A stretch of 42,456 nt of DNA from Caulobacteraceae bacterium (lineage in GTDB: Bacteria > Pseudomonadota > Alphaproteobacteria > Caulobacterales > Caulobacteraceae): assembly GCA_019747095.1 (NCBI GenBank), contig JAIERG010000043.1, positions 1 to 42,456 of the forward strand. The letters are read 5' to 3'. The notes beneath the pieces are model-generated. The model had not been told where the DNA came from. It did not search any database and saw only the letters and a program-made list of their open reading frames with translations. How positions within the stretch are numbered: position 1 is the first letter of the stretch; the number at the start of each line of letters is the position of its first letter. Below are positions 8,639-17,813 of this stretch, in pieces. The position numbers and the translations under genes were made by a program.

Positions 8639-10465
8639 CTAATCCCTAACGCCGGTTTGCGACAATGAAAGGTCGGTGGTCGCCGACGACAAGACCGAGT
8701 GTCGTCGTTCCAGCCACCATAGGGTGCTGAGCGCCACAAGAAGTCCGATAAACCACGGCCATGGGGAGCCGGCCTGCCGTCGCTGTTTGCCAGCGGGTCT
8801 CGCTGCCGATGTTGAACCCGCCAAAGCCTCCGTCGCCCTCATAAGTTCGGCAGCAACGAGGGAGGACGAGGCTGCCTCTGGGTGCACGTAGACGGCGTCT
8901 CGCTCACCTTGCGCGTTCCGCACGCCATACCAGCCCGCACGGCGCGGCCAGAAGGCGGCGCATCCAGCCGCCCCAGCCCGAGGGTCCGGGATCAATCGTG
9001 CTGGCGTACCGTCTGGTCCGATGACGGTGTCTCCTTGGGAGACGTCACACAACGACCCGCGCTCCCCCGCACGGACGATCCCGGCCAGCTTTGGAGAGGC
9101 TTGTCCCTCCGCGCGCGCGAGAGTCGAGAACATGCGGCTCCATAGGGCTCCATAGAGGTCACCCTGGCCCGTGAGGACGAGGGCGTAGCTATCGGCAACG
9201 ACCCACACGCCGACCCGGCCCTCGCCAAAGGGTCGCCACGTGGCCAGCGCAGCGCCGTCGGCGTCCTGGAGGAGGACCGCTGCTTCGTCTCCCCCTCGCG
9301 AGAAGTCCCGTCGCGTCAGTTCCGGCACCGGCTCCGCAGGCTCGTCGTTGGCTTCCGCCTCTGCATCGGTCGCGGCTGGCGCTGGCAGGACAATCGGCCG
9401 GAGTGTTTCGCCCCCGCTCAGGTTGGCACCCATCGCTGCCCAGTCGCGGCGCGTGGTGTCGGATGGCGGCCCGGTCGGACGAAGTAGCAAGCCCAGACCG
9501 TCAGACACTGCGGACCGAACAGCGGCGCGCTCACTCCCATCCAGGGCGTCCCAGCTCCGCTCGTCCAGAACCAGAAGGTCTACCTCGGCGAGATCCTGGA
9601 CGTTCAGAGCGGTGGGAGCTGAAGTCAGGTCGACACCAGAACCCAGGGAAAGTCGAACCGACAGGTCGATTCCGGCTTCCTCTGCCCAACGCCGCAGGAA
9701 TCGCGGCTCCGGGCCTGGAGCGCCGGCCAGCACGATCACCCGGGGTGGTGTTGTCTCACGGGTATGCAGCGGCACGTCGATCCGCTCGACAAGACTTCCC
9801 TCGGCATTCCTGAGGCGGATTTCGAACAAGGCCAGACCGGCCGTCCGGGCGGTGCCCATCAGATTGAACCGAGATCCCGCCGTCACGGGACTTTGGTCAA
9901 CGAGAGCACCGGAGGGATCAGTCAGCTCGACCATCCCGCTGGCCAAGGCTCCGATCGATCCGCTCACGGAAAACGGAGTGCCGGGGGCGACGGGTGGTGG
10001 CAAATCAAGGCTAGAGATCCCGCTCGGAGGAGAGGAAGCATCGAAGTTGACAGGGCGGTCGACCGCCGCGCGATCCCGGGCGGTCAACCCGAGCCCCACG
10101 ACCTCGATGCTTCGCGCTTCCGGATACCGCCGGAGGGCGGTGGCCAGGTCCGGAGTGCGCTCGCCCGCATCAGTCGGTGCTTCCGGCAAGGCTACAAGAA
10201 CGTCTCCTGTCCGAGCTTGAGGGATTGTGGCGCTGGCCGTCAGCACGACCAGCCGACCGGATCGAACGCCGACGTCCGGGGGATTGAGCGTCAGATAGAG
10301 AAGGCCGGCGACGATCAGGTTCAGCCCGATCAGCGCCGGAAGTCTCCAGATCGGTCCACGTTCTGTGTCCGCTGCACTGCGTTGCCATAGCCACAGCCGA
10401 ACCAGTCCGAGCAGGGTCCCGCCCCCAACCAAGGCGGCGAACCAGAAATCCGGTGGTGCCCTCAT
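8639..10465 (-). CDS. 608-aa membrane-anchored protein of the MoxR/DUF58 block
   Basis: The ATG at 10465 overlaps the upstream stop (ATGA) and is preferred over an open extension to 10579. It places a helix at residues 8-26 and another at about 40-59, matching the end of a membrane protein module. A long periplasmic region follows, with beta-rich Ig-like sequence (about 140-250) and a Rossmann/glutamine-amidotransferase-like part (LLVLDERSW; WRPFGEGRVGVWVVADSYAL). A C-terminal helix lies around 567-583 with charged residues behind it. No catalytic Cys/His of a true amidotransferase is clear. Such proteins accompany MoxR, DUF58 and BatA-like genes in alphaproteobacteria; function unknown. Confidence 0.75.
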   Translation of the reverse strand: MRAPPDFWFAALVGGGTLLGLVRLWLWQRSAADTERGPIWRLPALIGLNLIVAGLLYLTLNPPDVGVRSGRLVVLTASATIPQARTGDVLVALPEAPTDAGERTPDLATALRRYPEARSIEVVGLGLTARDRAAVDRPVNFDASSPPSGISSLDLPPPVAPGTPFSVSGSIGALASGMVELTDPSGALVDQSPVTAGSRFNLMGTARTAGLALFEIRLRNAEGSLVERIDVPLHTRETTPPRVIVLAGAPGPEPRFLRRWAEEAGIDLSVRLSLGSGVDLTSAPTALNVQDLAEVDLLVLDERSWDALDGSERAAVRSAVSDGLGLLLRPTGPPSDTTRRDWAAMGANLSGGETLRPIVLPAPAATDAEAEANDEPAEPVPELTRRDFSRGGDEAAVLLQDADGAALATWRPFGEGRVGVWVVADSYALVLTGQGDLYGALWSRMFSTLARAEGQASPKLAGIVRAGERGSLCDVSQGDTVIGPDGTPARLIPDPRAGAAGCAAFWPRRAGWYGVRNAQGERDAVYVHPEAASSSLVAAELMRATEALAGSTSAARPAGKQRRQAGSPWPWFIGLLVALSTLWWLERRHSVLSSATTDLSLSQTGVRD

Positions 10466-12669
10466 TGCAGGGCATCCAGATAGCGTCTTCCGCGCGGAGG
10501 CGGGGAGACGCGTCGATCTACGGCGGGCGCCGGCGGGGCGATCGCGGTCCACAAGAGGCCGCGAAGTCTTCGCTGACACGCCTCGCAGGCGGGTTCAGAC
10601 TGCAGGGCGTCGATGGCCGCTCGGAGTGCGAGGGGATCTGGCAAATCCGAACCGTTCTGCCGAACCCAGCGATCCAGATCGCCAAGATCGACCGGCACCC
10701 GGCGTCCTGGCCAATCCCCAAGCGCCCGCCAAGCGGCTGCAGCCGGGTTGTCTGGATCGCGTTGCGGTGCAGGGGCAAGCGCATCGGCGACGATGTCGTC
10801 GCGATCGCCGGTCAGACGGCGCGACATGTCGACCGGCGGTAGGTCCGACCCAACGCGGCGAAGGAAAATTCGGGTTGCCTGTTGCGCTTCCTTGAGCAGG
10901 TCGAGGGCACGGTTGGCGTGGGGCAGGGCAGCTGCGGGATCGCCCTGTCTCAGCGCCCGCTCCGAGGCCCACATGGCGTCAAGCGCCTGGGAAAGGGTCG
11001 AGCGGGTACCCGGGTCGAACAGGGTCGCCGCGTCGCCGCTGTCGTGGGCGTGACCATATTCGTTCAGCACATCGACGGCCGAACCGAAGAAGCCACCCCC
11101 GTCCGGCGCTGGACCATGGTCATGCCCGTCTCCGAAAAAGTGGCCGTCTTCCAGCCCATGATCGTGTCCGTCATGGTCGTGATCATCGTGCACATCCGCA
11201 GTCGGGGCAGCCTCCCTCGATGCCGGTTCGTCATTGGTCGGCAGGGCCAGAGCGGGAGGCCCGTCGTTGGTCGGGAGGGCACTGGGAGCGGGTTCGTTTT
11301 CTCCGCTGAAGAACTGTCCGTAGCGGTTTCTCAGAGAGGCCTGGTCTGCTCCCAGCGCGGCGGAACGCCCCACAAAGGTCTGGCGATCAATGCGAGACCG
11401 TTCTGCGATCAGGGCCTCGGCGTCGATGATGATCTGCCGTTGGCTGCGGAAGTAGGCGGGTAGAACAGACTGTGCCATCCCGTCGAGCCCCTCCGCCAGG
11501 CCGAGGGCGGACGGCCACCGCAGGATGACACTGGGACCCTCGACCCTCTGGGCTCCGCTGGGCCGATTGTCGGTGACGATCAGTTGCACGATCATGTCCG
11601 AGGCGGGCTCCATGCCCTCGCGGGCCAGGTCGAAGGTCGCGGCATAGCGGCGCTGGCGGGCGTCACCGGTTCCGGCGATGCCGCGCGTGGTCTCGGTGAC
11701 GGTGACCTGTTCGCCCTCGCCCTTGGCCAGGGTGATCCGCAGGGTGGCGGCCGACAGCACGCCATAGTCATCGGACGCCTCGAAGACGACGGTCCAGCGA
11801 GTCTGGCCCGGCGTGATCTGGACCAGCTGACTATCGGGCTCGATCAGGCGGATGGCGGGCGGGGCGTCGGCTACGACGTCGATGCGGCCCAGCCGTTGGC
11901 GAGTGAGGTCGGGAGCCTCGACGCGGTACAGGAAGGGCTGGGTCGCGACCCGGCTGGCGAACCAGGCGTCGCCCGCGCGCACCAGAGGCTGAGGCGCGGC
12001 GTCGGGGAAGGACAGGGCGGCCGAGGCCGGGGCGGGCGACAGGCCGACAGTCCATTCCAGACGCGAGCCCTCGGGGACGCTGGCGTCCAGTGTCGCCTGC
12101 TCACGGACGGGCAGGCCGGTGTAGGCGGGCGGCACGACGCGCAGGCTAAACGAGGTCAGGACGGGCGGACCAGCGGCGGCCGGGGCGGCCGGATAGGTTG
12201 ACGCGGCGCTCTCGGTGCGGGCGGTGGGCCACAGGAGGATCGGGGCGGCGAGAACCATAGCCGCTGCCCAGGCGACGGCGATGCTTCGCCGGGACCAGGG
12301 CGGGTTCAGGTCGAGGCTTGCCGCCTCTTCGGCTCGGGCCTCGAGACGACGGCGCTGGAGGGCGCGGAAGCCGTCCAGCGCCCGGACATCGGCGAACAGC
12401 AGCGAGGCGCTGTCCTCGAAGGCGGCGAGGCGCGCATCGAGCGACCGGATCAGCCAGCTTTGGTCCAGCCGACGTGCGCGCCAGATGCCGAGGCCGACCA
12501 TTGTGGCGAGGGTCAGAAGAGTGAGGATGACCGCTACGCCCCATCCGCCGACGCGCCACCCCAGAACGCCGAGGACGAGCGCGGCTGGAAGGCCTAGCGC
12601 GAGAGTGTCGAACAGGGCGCGCCACTGGGCCCGGCGCTGGGGCTGGAGCAGCAAAGGAACGGCCGTCAT
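10462..12669 (-). CDS. DUF4175-like membrane protein with His/Asp-rich insert
   Basis: The 735-residue protein has two N-terminal helices (about 23-43 and 46-64) and a third at about 128-147. A periplasmic region follows with PPAYTGLP and a DDYGV motif, both reminiscent of DUF4175 proteins. Residues about 490-520 (bases 11113-11195) are packed with His and Asp (HDDHDHDGHDHG, then GDGHDHG), a likely divalent-metal-binding stretch. A helical C-terminal part has TPR-like spacing (AALPHANRALDLLKEA). The gene overlaps both neighbours. It probably acts in the envelope with the BatA-like and MoxR proteins; the DUF4175 label is a family-level judgement from motifs. Confidence 0.72.
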   Translation of the reverse strand: MTAVPLLLQPQRRAQWRALFDTLALGLPAALVLGVLGWRVGGWGVAVILTLLTLATMVGLGIWRARRLDQSWLIRSLDARLAAFEDSASLLFADVRALDGFRALQRRRLEARAEEAASLDLNPPWSRRSIAVAWAAAMVLAAPILLWPTARTESAASTYPAAPAAAGPPVLTSFSLRVVPPAYTGLPVREQATLDASVPEGSRLEWTVGLSPAPASAALSFPDAAPQPLVRAGDAWFASRVATQPFLYRVEAPDLTRQRLGRIDVVADAPPAIRLIEPDSQLVQITPGQTRWTVVFEASDDYGVLSAATLRITLAKGEGEQVTVTETTRGIAGTGDARQRRYAATFDLAREGMEPASDMIVQLIVTDNRPSGAQRVEGPSVILRWPSALGLAEGLDGMAQSVLPAYFRSQRQIIIDAEALIAERSRIDRQTFVGRSAALGADQASLRNRYGQFFSGENEPAPSALPTNDGPPALALPTNDEPASREAAPTADVHDDHDHDGHDHGLEDGHFFGDGHDHGPAPDGGGFFGSAVDVLNEYGHAHDSGDAATLFDPGTRSTLSQALDAMWASERALRQGDPAAALPHANRALDLLKEAQQATRIFLRRVGSDLPPVDMSRRLTGDRDDIVADALAPAPQRDPDNPAAAAWRALGDWPGRRVPVDLGDLDRWVRQNGSDLPDPLALRAAIDALQSEPACEACQRRLRGLLWTAIAPPAPAVDRRVSPPPRGRRYLDALQ

Positions 12670-13817
12670 GGCGCGGGTCCTCGGGCGCGGCGGGTGGCAA
12701 GCCAGCGTTCGCCGGCAAAGACCAGCGCGATCAGCAGCGCCAACCAGGAGCGCAGATCTAGCGGCGGCTGGTCATAGGGCGCTGCACCTGTCAGGGGCGC
12801 ATGATCGGCGGCGAAAACGCGGGTGGGCTCGGGCGGCGGGGCGAGCAGGGTCCACAGGCGGTCGGGAAAGTCGGGTTCGAGGAGGGCCGGCAGACCCTGC
12901 GGCGTCAGGGCGCGAGAAACGACGACCGCGCGACCACGTCCGATGCGCCCTTCCCAAGCGATCACCGCGCCGTCGGCATCGACCCAGATCGGGCGCAGGT
13001 CGCCGTCGACGGGCAGGCGCAGGTCACCGGTCGTCAGGACCGTGGCCCCCGACCGAACCTGATCGATGACAGCCTGGGGCGGGGTCGACGTCGACAGCCA
13101 GACGATGGAGCGTGCATCGTCAGGCAGGGGCCGGTCGGCGGCGGCGGCCTCAAAGGCCGGTTCCTGGCCTTCATCAGCCCATGCGGTGGCGGCGGCGCGG
13201 AGGTAGCGGACGGCGGCCTCGCCCTCGGCGTCGAAGCGGACTGTGAGGCGCGGCGGGGCGGGAGCGTCCAGGGTGGACGGGGCGCGGTTTTGGGCGAGCG
13301 GGGTCCACTCCACCTCGCGAGTCAGGACCGGGCGCTGGGCGTCGGCATCGTCGATGACGGCGGGCGCGACGATGCGAAGTGGCGCTCCCTCGGGCAGTTC
13401 GGCGTCCAGCTGGCGGATCAGGCTGATGAGTTCGGTCGTGGGCGCTGGGGCCGGACCGGTACCGACTTCGGGAAAGCCCGGAGCCAGCCAGACGCGGCGG
13501 GCTTCGTCGTCGGCCTCGACGGAGGCGGGATCGACGCCGGGGGCGATCGCCACGACCGGGCGGGTGTCGGCCACGCCCCACAGCACCGGCTGCGCCAGCC
13601 ACAGGGCGAGCAGCGTTAGCAGCAGGAGACGGACTGCGAGCAGCCAGAGCTCGTCCAGCCGCAGTCGCCGCCGGGGCTTGGGCCGCTCCTCCAGCCAGGC
13701 GAGGGCGGCGAAGGCGACCGTGCGGCTCTCGGTGCGGCGGGCGATGTGGATGATCAGCGGAATGGCGAGCGCCGCCAGCGCCAAGAGGCCGAGCGGGAAG
13801 AGCAGCGCCGGGCTCAT
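12666..13817 (-). CDS. BatA domain-containing membrane protein without VWA domain
   Basis: The 383-residue protein begins with the BatA-type N-terminal region: helix LFPLGLLALAALAIPLIIH, then RRTESRTVAFAALAWL, the basic RPKPRRRLRLDELWLL and a second helix to about residue 85. The central part is soluble and presumably periplasmic. No MIDAS-type DxSxS is visible, so the von Willebrand A domain of true BatA is missing. A single helix near residues 357-372 precedes a basic tail. Overlaps on both sides (ATGA) place it between the DUF58 and DUF4175-like genes. Such proteins are thought to work with MoxR ATPases in envelope protein assembly. Confidence 0.82.
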   Translation of the reverse strand: MSPALLFPLGLLALAALAIPLIIHIARRTESRTVAFAALAWLEERPKPRRRLRLDELWLLAVRLLLLTLLALWLAQPVLWGVADTRPVVAIAPGVDPASVEADDEARRVWLAPGFPEVGTGPAPAPTTELISLIRQLDAELPEGAPLRIVAPAVIDDADAQRPVLTREVEWTPLAQNRAPSTLDAPAPPRLTVRFDAEGEAAVRYLRAAATAWADEGQEPAFEAAAADRPLPDDARSIVWLSTSTPPQAVIDQVRSGATVLTTGDLRLPVDGDLRPIWVDADGAVIAWEGRIGRGRAVVVSRALTPQGLPALLEPDFPDRLWTLLAPPPEPTRVFAADHAPLTGAAPYDQPPLDLRSWLALLIALVFAGERWLATRRARGPAP

Positions 13818-14701
13818 CGCGCGGCCTCGGGGCGGAACAGGGCGCGGATCGGCTCGTCGGCGGGGCGGTCGGCGAAGTGCTCGGCATGGCGCACGCCGTG
13901 GGCGTCGAGACGATCGGACAGGGCCTCCCGGGCCTGGGCGAAGCGGCGGAGGAAGTCGGCCTTCAGCGCCGGACCGTCGCCGATCAGCTGGGTGCCCGTC
14001 TCCGGATCGACGAAGCGGTAGCCCTGCTCGAAGGGGAAGTCGCGTTCATCGGCGGTCAGGACCCGGATCATGGCGACGTCGCGGCCGGACATGGCCAGGC
14101 GCTCGGCGGTCTCTACGCAGGCGGTGTCGAAGCCGTCCGAAAGGATCAGGATGACGTCGTTCGGGCCAAACCGCTCGCCATAGACGCCAACGTCGCGGTC
14201 CCAGCTCGCGATGCCGTCCGGCTTGATCGGCACCATCGTCAGCAGCACGCGGTCCCTCTGTCGCGCGCCGCCGCTGGACGGGACGACCATCGGCCCCGTC
14301 GCCGTCTCGACCACGAGGCCGAAGCGGTCGCCCTGGTTGATGGCGATCTCGACCAGAGCGGCCGCCAGCCGCCGCGCGGCGTCGAAGCGAGACCAGTTCG
14401 GTGTCTTCAGGTCGGCCTGGGCCATGGAGGCGCTGGCGTCGAGCACGATCCAGACGGTGACCGGGCTCTCGCGCTCGGCGTCGCGCACGAAGAAGCGGTC
14501 GGAGCGGGCGTAGAGCTTCCAGTCGATCTGGCGCAGGTCGTCGCCGCGTTCATAGGCGCGGTACTGGGCGAACTCCTGGGCACCGCCCCTGTTTCGGCTG
14601 GCGTGCTGGCCGGCCGAGGCGATCACGGCCGCGCGGCGCGGCGTGATGGACAGGCGACGAAGCCGCGTCCTCAGGTCTGGCGGGAGATCGAGCGGGGACA
14701 C
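13814..14701 (-). CDS. DUF58 domain-containing protein
   Basis: The 295-residue protein carries the DUF58 signature ERGDDLRQIDWKLYARSD (residues 51-68) and a VWA-like MIDAS motif, LDASAS (87-92). No membrane helix or signal is evident, so it is probably cytosolic. DUF58 proteins are nearly always encoded beside MoxR AAA+ ATPases and are regarded as their partner or adaptor. Here the MoxR gene ends eight bases upstream. The 3' end overlaps the BatA-like gene by four bases. Family assignment is strong; the client of the complex is unknown. Confidence 0.93.
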   Translation of the reverse strand: MSPLDLPPDLRTRLRRLSITPRRAAVIASAGQHASRNRGGAQEFAQYRAYERGDDLRQIDWKLYARSDRFFVRDAERESPVTVWIVLDASASMAQADLKTPNWSRFDAARRLAAALVEIAINQGDRFGLVVETATGPMVVPSSGGARQRDRVLLTMVPIKPDGIASWDRDVGVYGERFGPNDVILILSDGFDTACVETAERLAMSGRDVAMIRVLTADERDFPFEQGYRFVDPETGTQLIGDGPALKADFLRRFAQAREALSDRLDAHGVRHAEHFADRPADEPIRALFRPEAAR

Positions 14702-14709
14702 GGCCGCTC

Positions 14710-15708
14710 TCAGTCGCTCCCGGGGGCGGGCAGGGCGGCGAGCAGGGCGGCGACCACGTCGTCGGGCGACTTGCGCTCGGCCTCGGCGGCGAAGGACAGC
14801 AGGATGCGGTGGCGCAGCACGGGTGCCGCCAGCGCGCGCACGTCGTCCCGCGTCGCCGCCAGCCGGCCGTGGACCAGCGCCCGTGCCTTGGCCGCCAGCA
14901 TCAGGGCCTGACCGGCGCGCGGACCCGCGCCCCAGCGGACGTAGTCGACAATGGCCTTGGGCGCTTCTGGCGACGGCCGGGTAGCGCGCACCAGGGCGGT
15001 GATCCAGCCCAGCAGCCCGTCCGACACATGCACCTGCCGCACCCAGGACTGCAGCGTCACCACATCGGCGCCGGTCATGACCTGAGGCACCGCGCCTGCG
15101 CCCGCGCCCGTGGTCTGGACCAGGATAGCGCGCTCTTCCTCGGCGGTCGGATAGCCGACGCGGATGTTGAGCAGGAAGCGGTCCAGCTGGGCCTCGGGCA
15201 GGGGATAGGTGCCGGCCTGCTCGAGCGGATTCTGGGTCGCGAGGACGAAGAAGGGCTCCTCCAGCCGGTAGGTGGTGCCCGCGTAGGAGACCGTGTGCTC
15301 CTGCATGGCTTCCAGCAGGGCGGCCTGGGTCTTGGGCGGCGTGCGGTTCAGCTCGTCGGCGAGCAGCAGGTTGGTGAAGACCGGCCCCGGTTGGAATCGG
15401 AAACTGCGTCGGCCGGTGCCGTGATCCTCCTCCATCACCTCGGTGCCGAGGATGTCGGACGGCATCAGGTCGGGCGTGAACTGGACGCGGCGGAACTCCA
15501 GCGACAGGGCCTGGCCAAGCGTGCGGACCAACAGCGTCTTGCCCAGTCCCGGCACGCCCTCGATCAGGCAGTGACCCCCCGCGAGCAGGCCGACCAGCAG
15601 CTGTTCGACCACCTCGTTCTGACCGACGACGGCCTGGCCGATGGCGGCCTTTAGCTCCGTGAGCAGGATGAGCTTGGCTTTGATATCGGCTTCGGTGGGC
15701 GTGGTCAT
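14710..15708 (-). CDS. MoxR family AAA+ ATPase
   Basis: The 332-residue protein has Walker A in EGVPGLGKT (residues 50-58), Walker B in LLLADELNRTPPKTQAALLEAM (Asp118, Glu119) and the sensor-like ATQNPLEQAGTYPLPEAQLDRF stretch, all classical for MoxR. These ATPases act as chaperone-like factors that activate or assemble metalloenzymes or envelope complexes, together with VWA proteins. The gene sits between DUF4159 (28 bases upstream) and DUF58 (eight bases downstream). No moxF-type dehydrogenase is nearby, so the methanol-oxidation role of the founding member should not be transferred. Confidence 0.95.
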   Translation of the reverse strand: MTTPTEADIKAKLILLTELKAAIGQAVVGQNEVVEQLLVGLLAGGHCLIEGVPGLGKTLLVRTLGQALSLEFRRVQFTPDLMPSDILGTEVMEEDHGTGRRSFRFQPGPVFTNLLLADELNRTPPKTQAALLEAMQEHTVSYAGTTYRLEEPFFVLATQNPLEQAGTYPLPEAQLDRFLLNIRVGYPTAEEERAILVQTTGAGAGAVPQVMTGADVVTLQSWVRQVHVSDGLLGWITALVRATRPSPEAPKAIVDYVRWGAGPRAGQALMLAAKARALVHGRLAATRDDVRALAAPVLRHRILLSFAAEAERKSPDDVVAALLAALPAPGSD

Positions 15709-15736
15709 GCGGCGTCCGGAAAGGGGAGGAGAGGCG

Positions 15737-16450
15737 TCAGGCGGTCAGGGCGTAGATGACGATGTTGACGGCGAACTTCGTGTTGTCCTCGGCCAGGAAG
15801 CGCTTGTTTCGCCAGTCGTAATCCCACTCGCAGCCATAGTCCTTGTTGGAGTAGAGCACGCCGATCCGGCCATTGATGACGATAGCCTTCAGATAGTCAT
15901 GGACCAGGTCATCGCCCCAGCCGTTCAACTCCATCATCGTGTTGGGTGGACCGTCCGCGAAGTCGAAGAACGCGGAGTATAGGGGATGGTCGTTCGGGAT
16001 CTTGTCGAGTGCCGTTTCACCGAAGATCGCAGCCATCTGGCGTTCGAACGTCCGCGCGAACAGGCCATCGATATCGTGATTGCAGTCGTCCACGAAGACG
16101 AACCCGCCGTTCCTCACGTACCTTTCAAAGTTGCGCGTCTCGGCCTCGTTGAACTCAACCAGCTTGTGCCCCGCCATGTAGCAAAACGGTGCGGTGAGCA
16201 TGGCCGGGTCAGCCAGGTCGACAACCTTCTCCTCGGGGTCGACCCGAAGGTTGGTATAGTCCACCAGTGACGTCAGGACGTTGAGAGGCATGCGCTCGTC
16301 CACGTCCCAGTTGCCCGACTGGTAGCGCAGCCGTGTGAACCAGAAATCGTATGTGGTCTGAGCCCTCGCTGCGGACGGAATCAGCGTCGCTGCCGTTCCG
16401 CCCGCCATGAGGCGAAGAAGCTCCGCGCGTGTCAGGCTGATCCGGGACAC
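15737..16450 (-). CDS. Stand-alone DUF4159 protein, exported
   Basis: The 237-residue protein starts at GTG 16450, 13 bases after the preceding stop. The N terminus has a basic part and then a hydrophobic stretch ending in AARAQTT (about residues 24-33), a likely signal peptide. The first residues (SLTRAELLRLMAGG) lack a twin-arginine. The rest is a flavodoxin/amidotransferase-like DUF4159 fold: FVFVDDCNHDID, a GWGDDLVHDYLKAI region and the C-terminal NIVIYALTA. In many alphaproteobacteria DUF4159 is the C-terminal part of a large BatA-type membrane protein. Here it is a separate small exported protein. Function unknown. Confidence 0.82.
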   Translation of the reverse strand: MSRISLTRAELLRLMAGGTAATLIPSAARAQTTYDFWFTRLRYQSGNWDVDERMPLNVLTSLVDYTNLRVDPEEKVVDLADPAMLTAPFCYMAGHKLVEFNEAETRNFERYVRNGGFVFVDDCNHDIDGLFARTFERQMAAIFGETALDKIPNDHPLYSAFFDFADGPPNTMMELNGWGDDLVHDYLKAIVINGRIGVLYSNKDYGCEWDYDWRNKRFLAEDNTKFAVNIVIYALTA

Positions 16451-16463
16451 ACGCGGAACTCGA

Positions 16464-17792
16464 TCAGACTGCGTCGGACAGCGAAGTGAAGGTGAAGTCC
16501 CGCAGACGCATGGGGGGAATCATCATGGTGGGCCCGTCGTCGCCGAAGCGAACGGGACGGCCCAGTTCATCGATGTTGTTCAACATGATCACCGGCGACT
16601 CGTTGAACCGGAAGTTCTTGATCGGGTACCGGAGCTCGCCGTTCTCGATATAGAAGGTTCCGTCACGGGTCAGGCCCGTCAGCAGGACCGTCTGAGGATC
16701 AACCATTCGGATGTACCATGTCCGGCTGACCAGGATCCCCCGTTCGGTCTCGCGAACCAGCTCGGACGTGGATTTCGTTCCGCCGGTCATGATGAGGTTG
16801 CCGGGCCCCGGCGTTGGGGTACGGCCCTGACGCTGGGCCCAGTAGCGGGAGTAGATGAGGTTGGCGATCTTGCCGTCCTCGATCCAGGAGATGCGTTCGC
16901 GCGGCAACCCATCTCCATCCCAGGGCAGGGCCGGGACGTTCGGGTCATAAGGATCTGAGTAGAGGTTCACGCGAGGGTCGAAGACCTGCTCGCCGATCTT
17001 GTTTCCACCGCCGGGCTTGGACAGGAAGCTGCGGCCTTCATCCGCCGAACGTGCCGCGAAGAAGTTGGCCATGAAGCTGATGAGACCGGCGGCGGCGGCG
17101 GGCTCCAGGATGACCGTGTACTTTCCGGGTTCGAGCGCCTGGGCATCAACCGACGCCGATGCCTTGCGCATGGCGATCTGGATGTCGTCGGCCGCGTTGA
17201 AGTTGCGGATGTCCTGAACGTTCTTGGCGACCCAACCCGATCCGGTTCCATCCTCGGTTCGAACGGTACAGGTGTAGTTGGCATCGGTGGCTTTCTGGTA
17301 GCCGAAGTTGCCGTTGGAGTTGGCGAAGGCAACAAAGCTCTGGCTGTCCTGCAGGAAGCCGGCCGCGATCAGGTTTTGCGCGCGGCAAGGCTCGATGGAA
17401 GCCCGGGCGACCTCCGCTCGCTGCTGGGGCGTGATGTCGGCGGTGGCTTGGCTGAAGGTGTCACTGGGCCGATAGGTCTGGGGTCCGATCGCGGGAACGA
17501 ACTCGGGATTCTCGGGTGCCAGACGGGCCAGGTCCTCGGCGCGGCGAACCACGCGCTCGAGGGCGGCGTCGGAGAACTCGTTTATCGAGGCCGTTCCGAC
17601 GCGGCGTCCGAACGCGACCTGCACGCCAAGGCTGATGTCCGATACGACGCCAGAAGTCGAAACATTGTTCAGGGCGAAGCGGATATTGCCCTCGACGCTA
17701 CCGGTCAGGGTGGCCGTGCACTCATCGGCCTGTGACAGGGCGATTACCTTGTCGAGAATGGCCTTGGCTTCGGCTTCGGTCATGATGCTCAT
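16464..17792 (-). CDS. TldD/PmbA family protein, PmbA(TldE)-like partner
   Basis: The 442-residue protein belongs to the TldD/PmbA family. It has the N-terminal SVEGNIRFALNNVSTSG type domain and the C-terminal domain with GGTKSTSELVRETERGILV, and it lacks the HExxxH zinc site, as PmbA/TldE subunits do. It has no signal peptide at the ATG (MSIMTEAEAK), which follows a good GGAGGGA site. It lies 21 bases downstream of the zinc-site TldD gene, so the two probably form a TldD-TldE-type heterodimer that cleaves peptides. Because the partner carries a Tat signal, this subunit would have to be co-exported or remain cytosolic. Confidence 0.9.
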   Translation of the reverse strand: MSIMTEAEAKAILDKVIALSQADECTATLTGSVEGNIRFALNNVSTSGVVSDISLGVQVAFGRRVGTASINEFSDAALERVVRRAEDLARLAPENPEFVPAIGPQTYRPSDTFSQATADITPQQRAEVARASIEPCRAQNLIAAGFLQDSQSFVAFANSNGNFGYQKATDANYTCTVRTEDGTGSGWVAKNVQDIRNFNAADDIQIAMRKASASVDAQALEPGKYTVILEPAAAAGLISFMANFFAARSADEGRSFLSKPGGGNKIGEQVFDPRVNLYSDPYDPNVPALPWDGDGLPRERISWIEDGKIANLIYSRYWAQRQGRTPTPGPGNLIMTGGTKSTSELVRETERGILVSRTWYIRMVDPQTVLLTGLTRDGTFYIENGELRYPIKNFRFNESPVIMLNNIDELGRPVRFGDDGPTMMIPPMRLRDFTFTSLSDAV

Positions 17793-17813
17793 GGGTTGGT
17801 CCCTCCGATCCGA

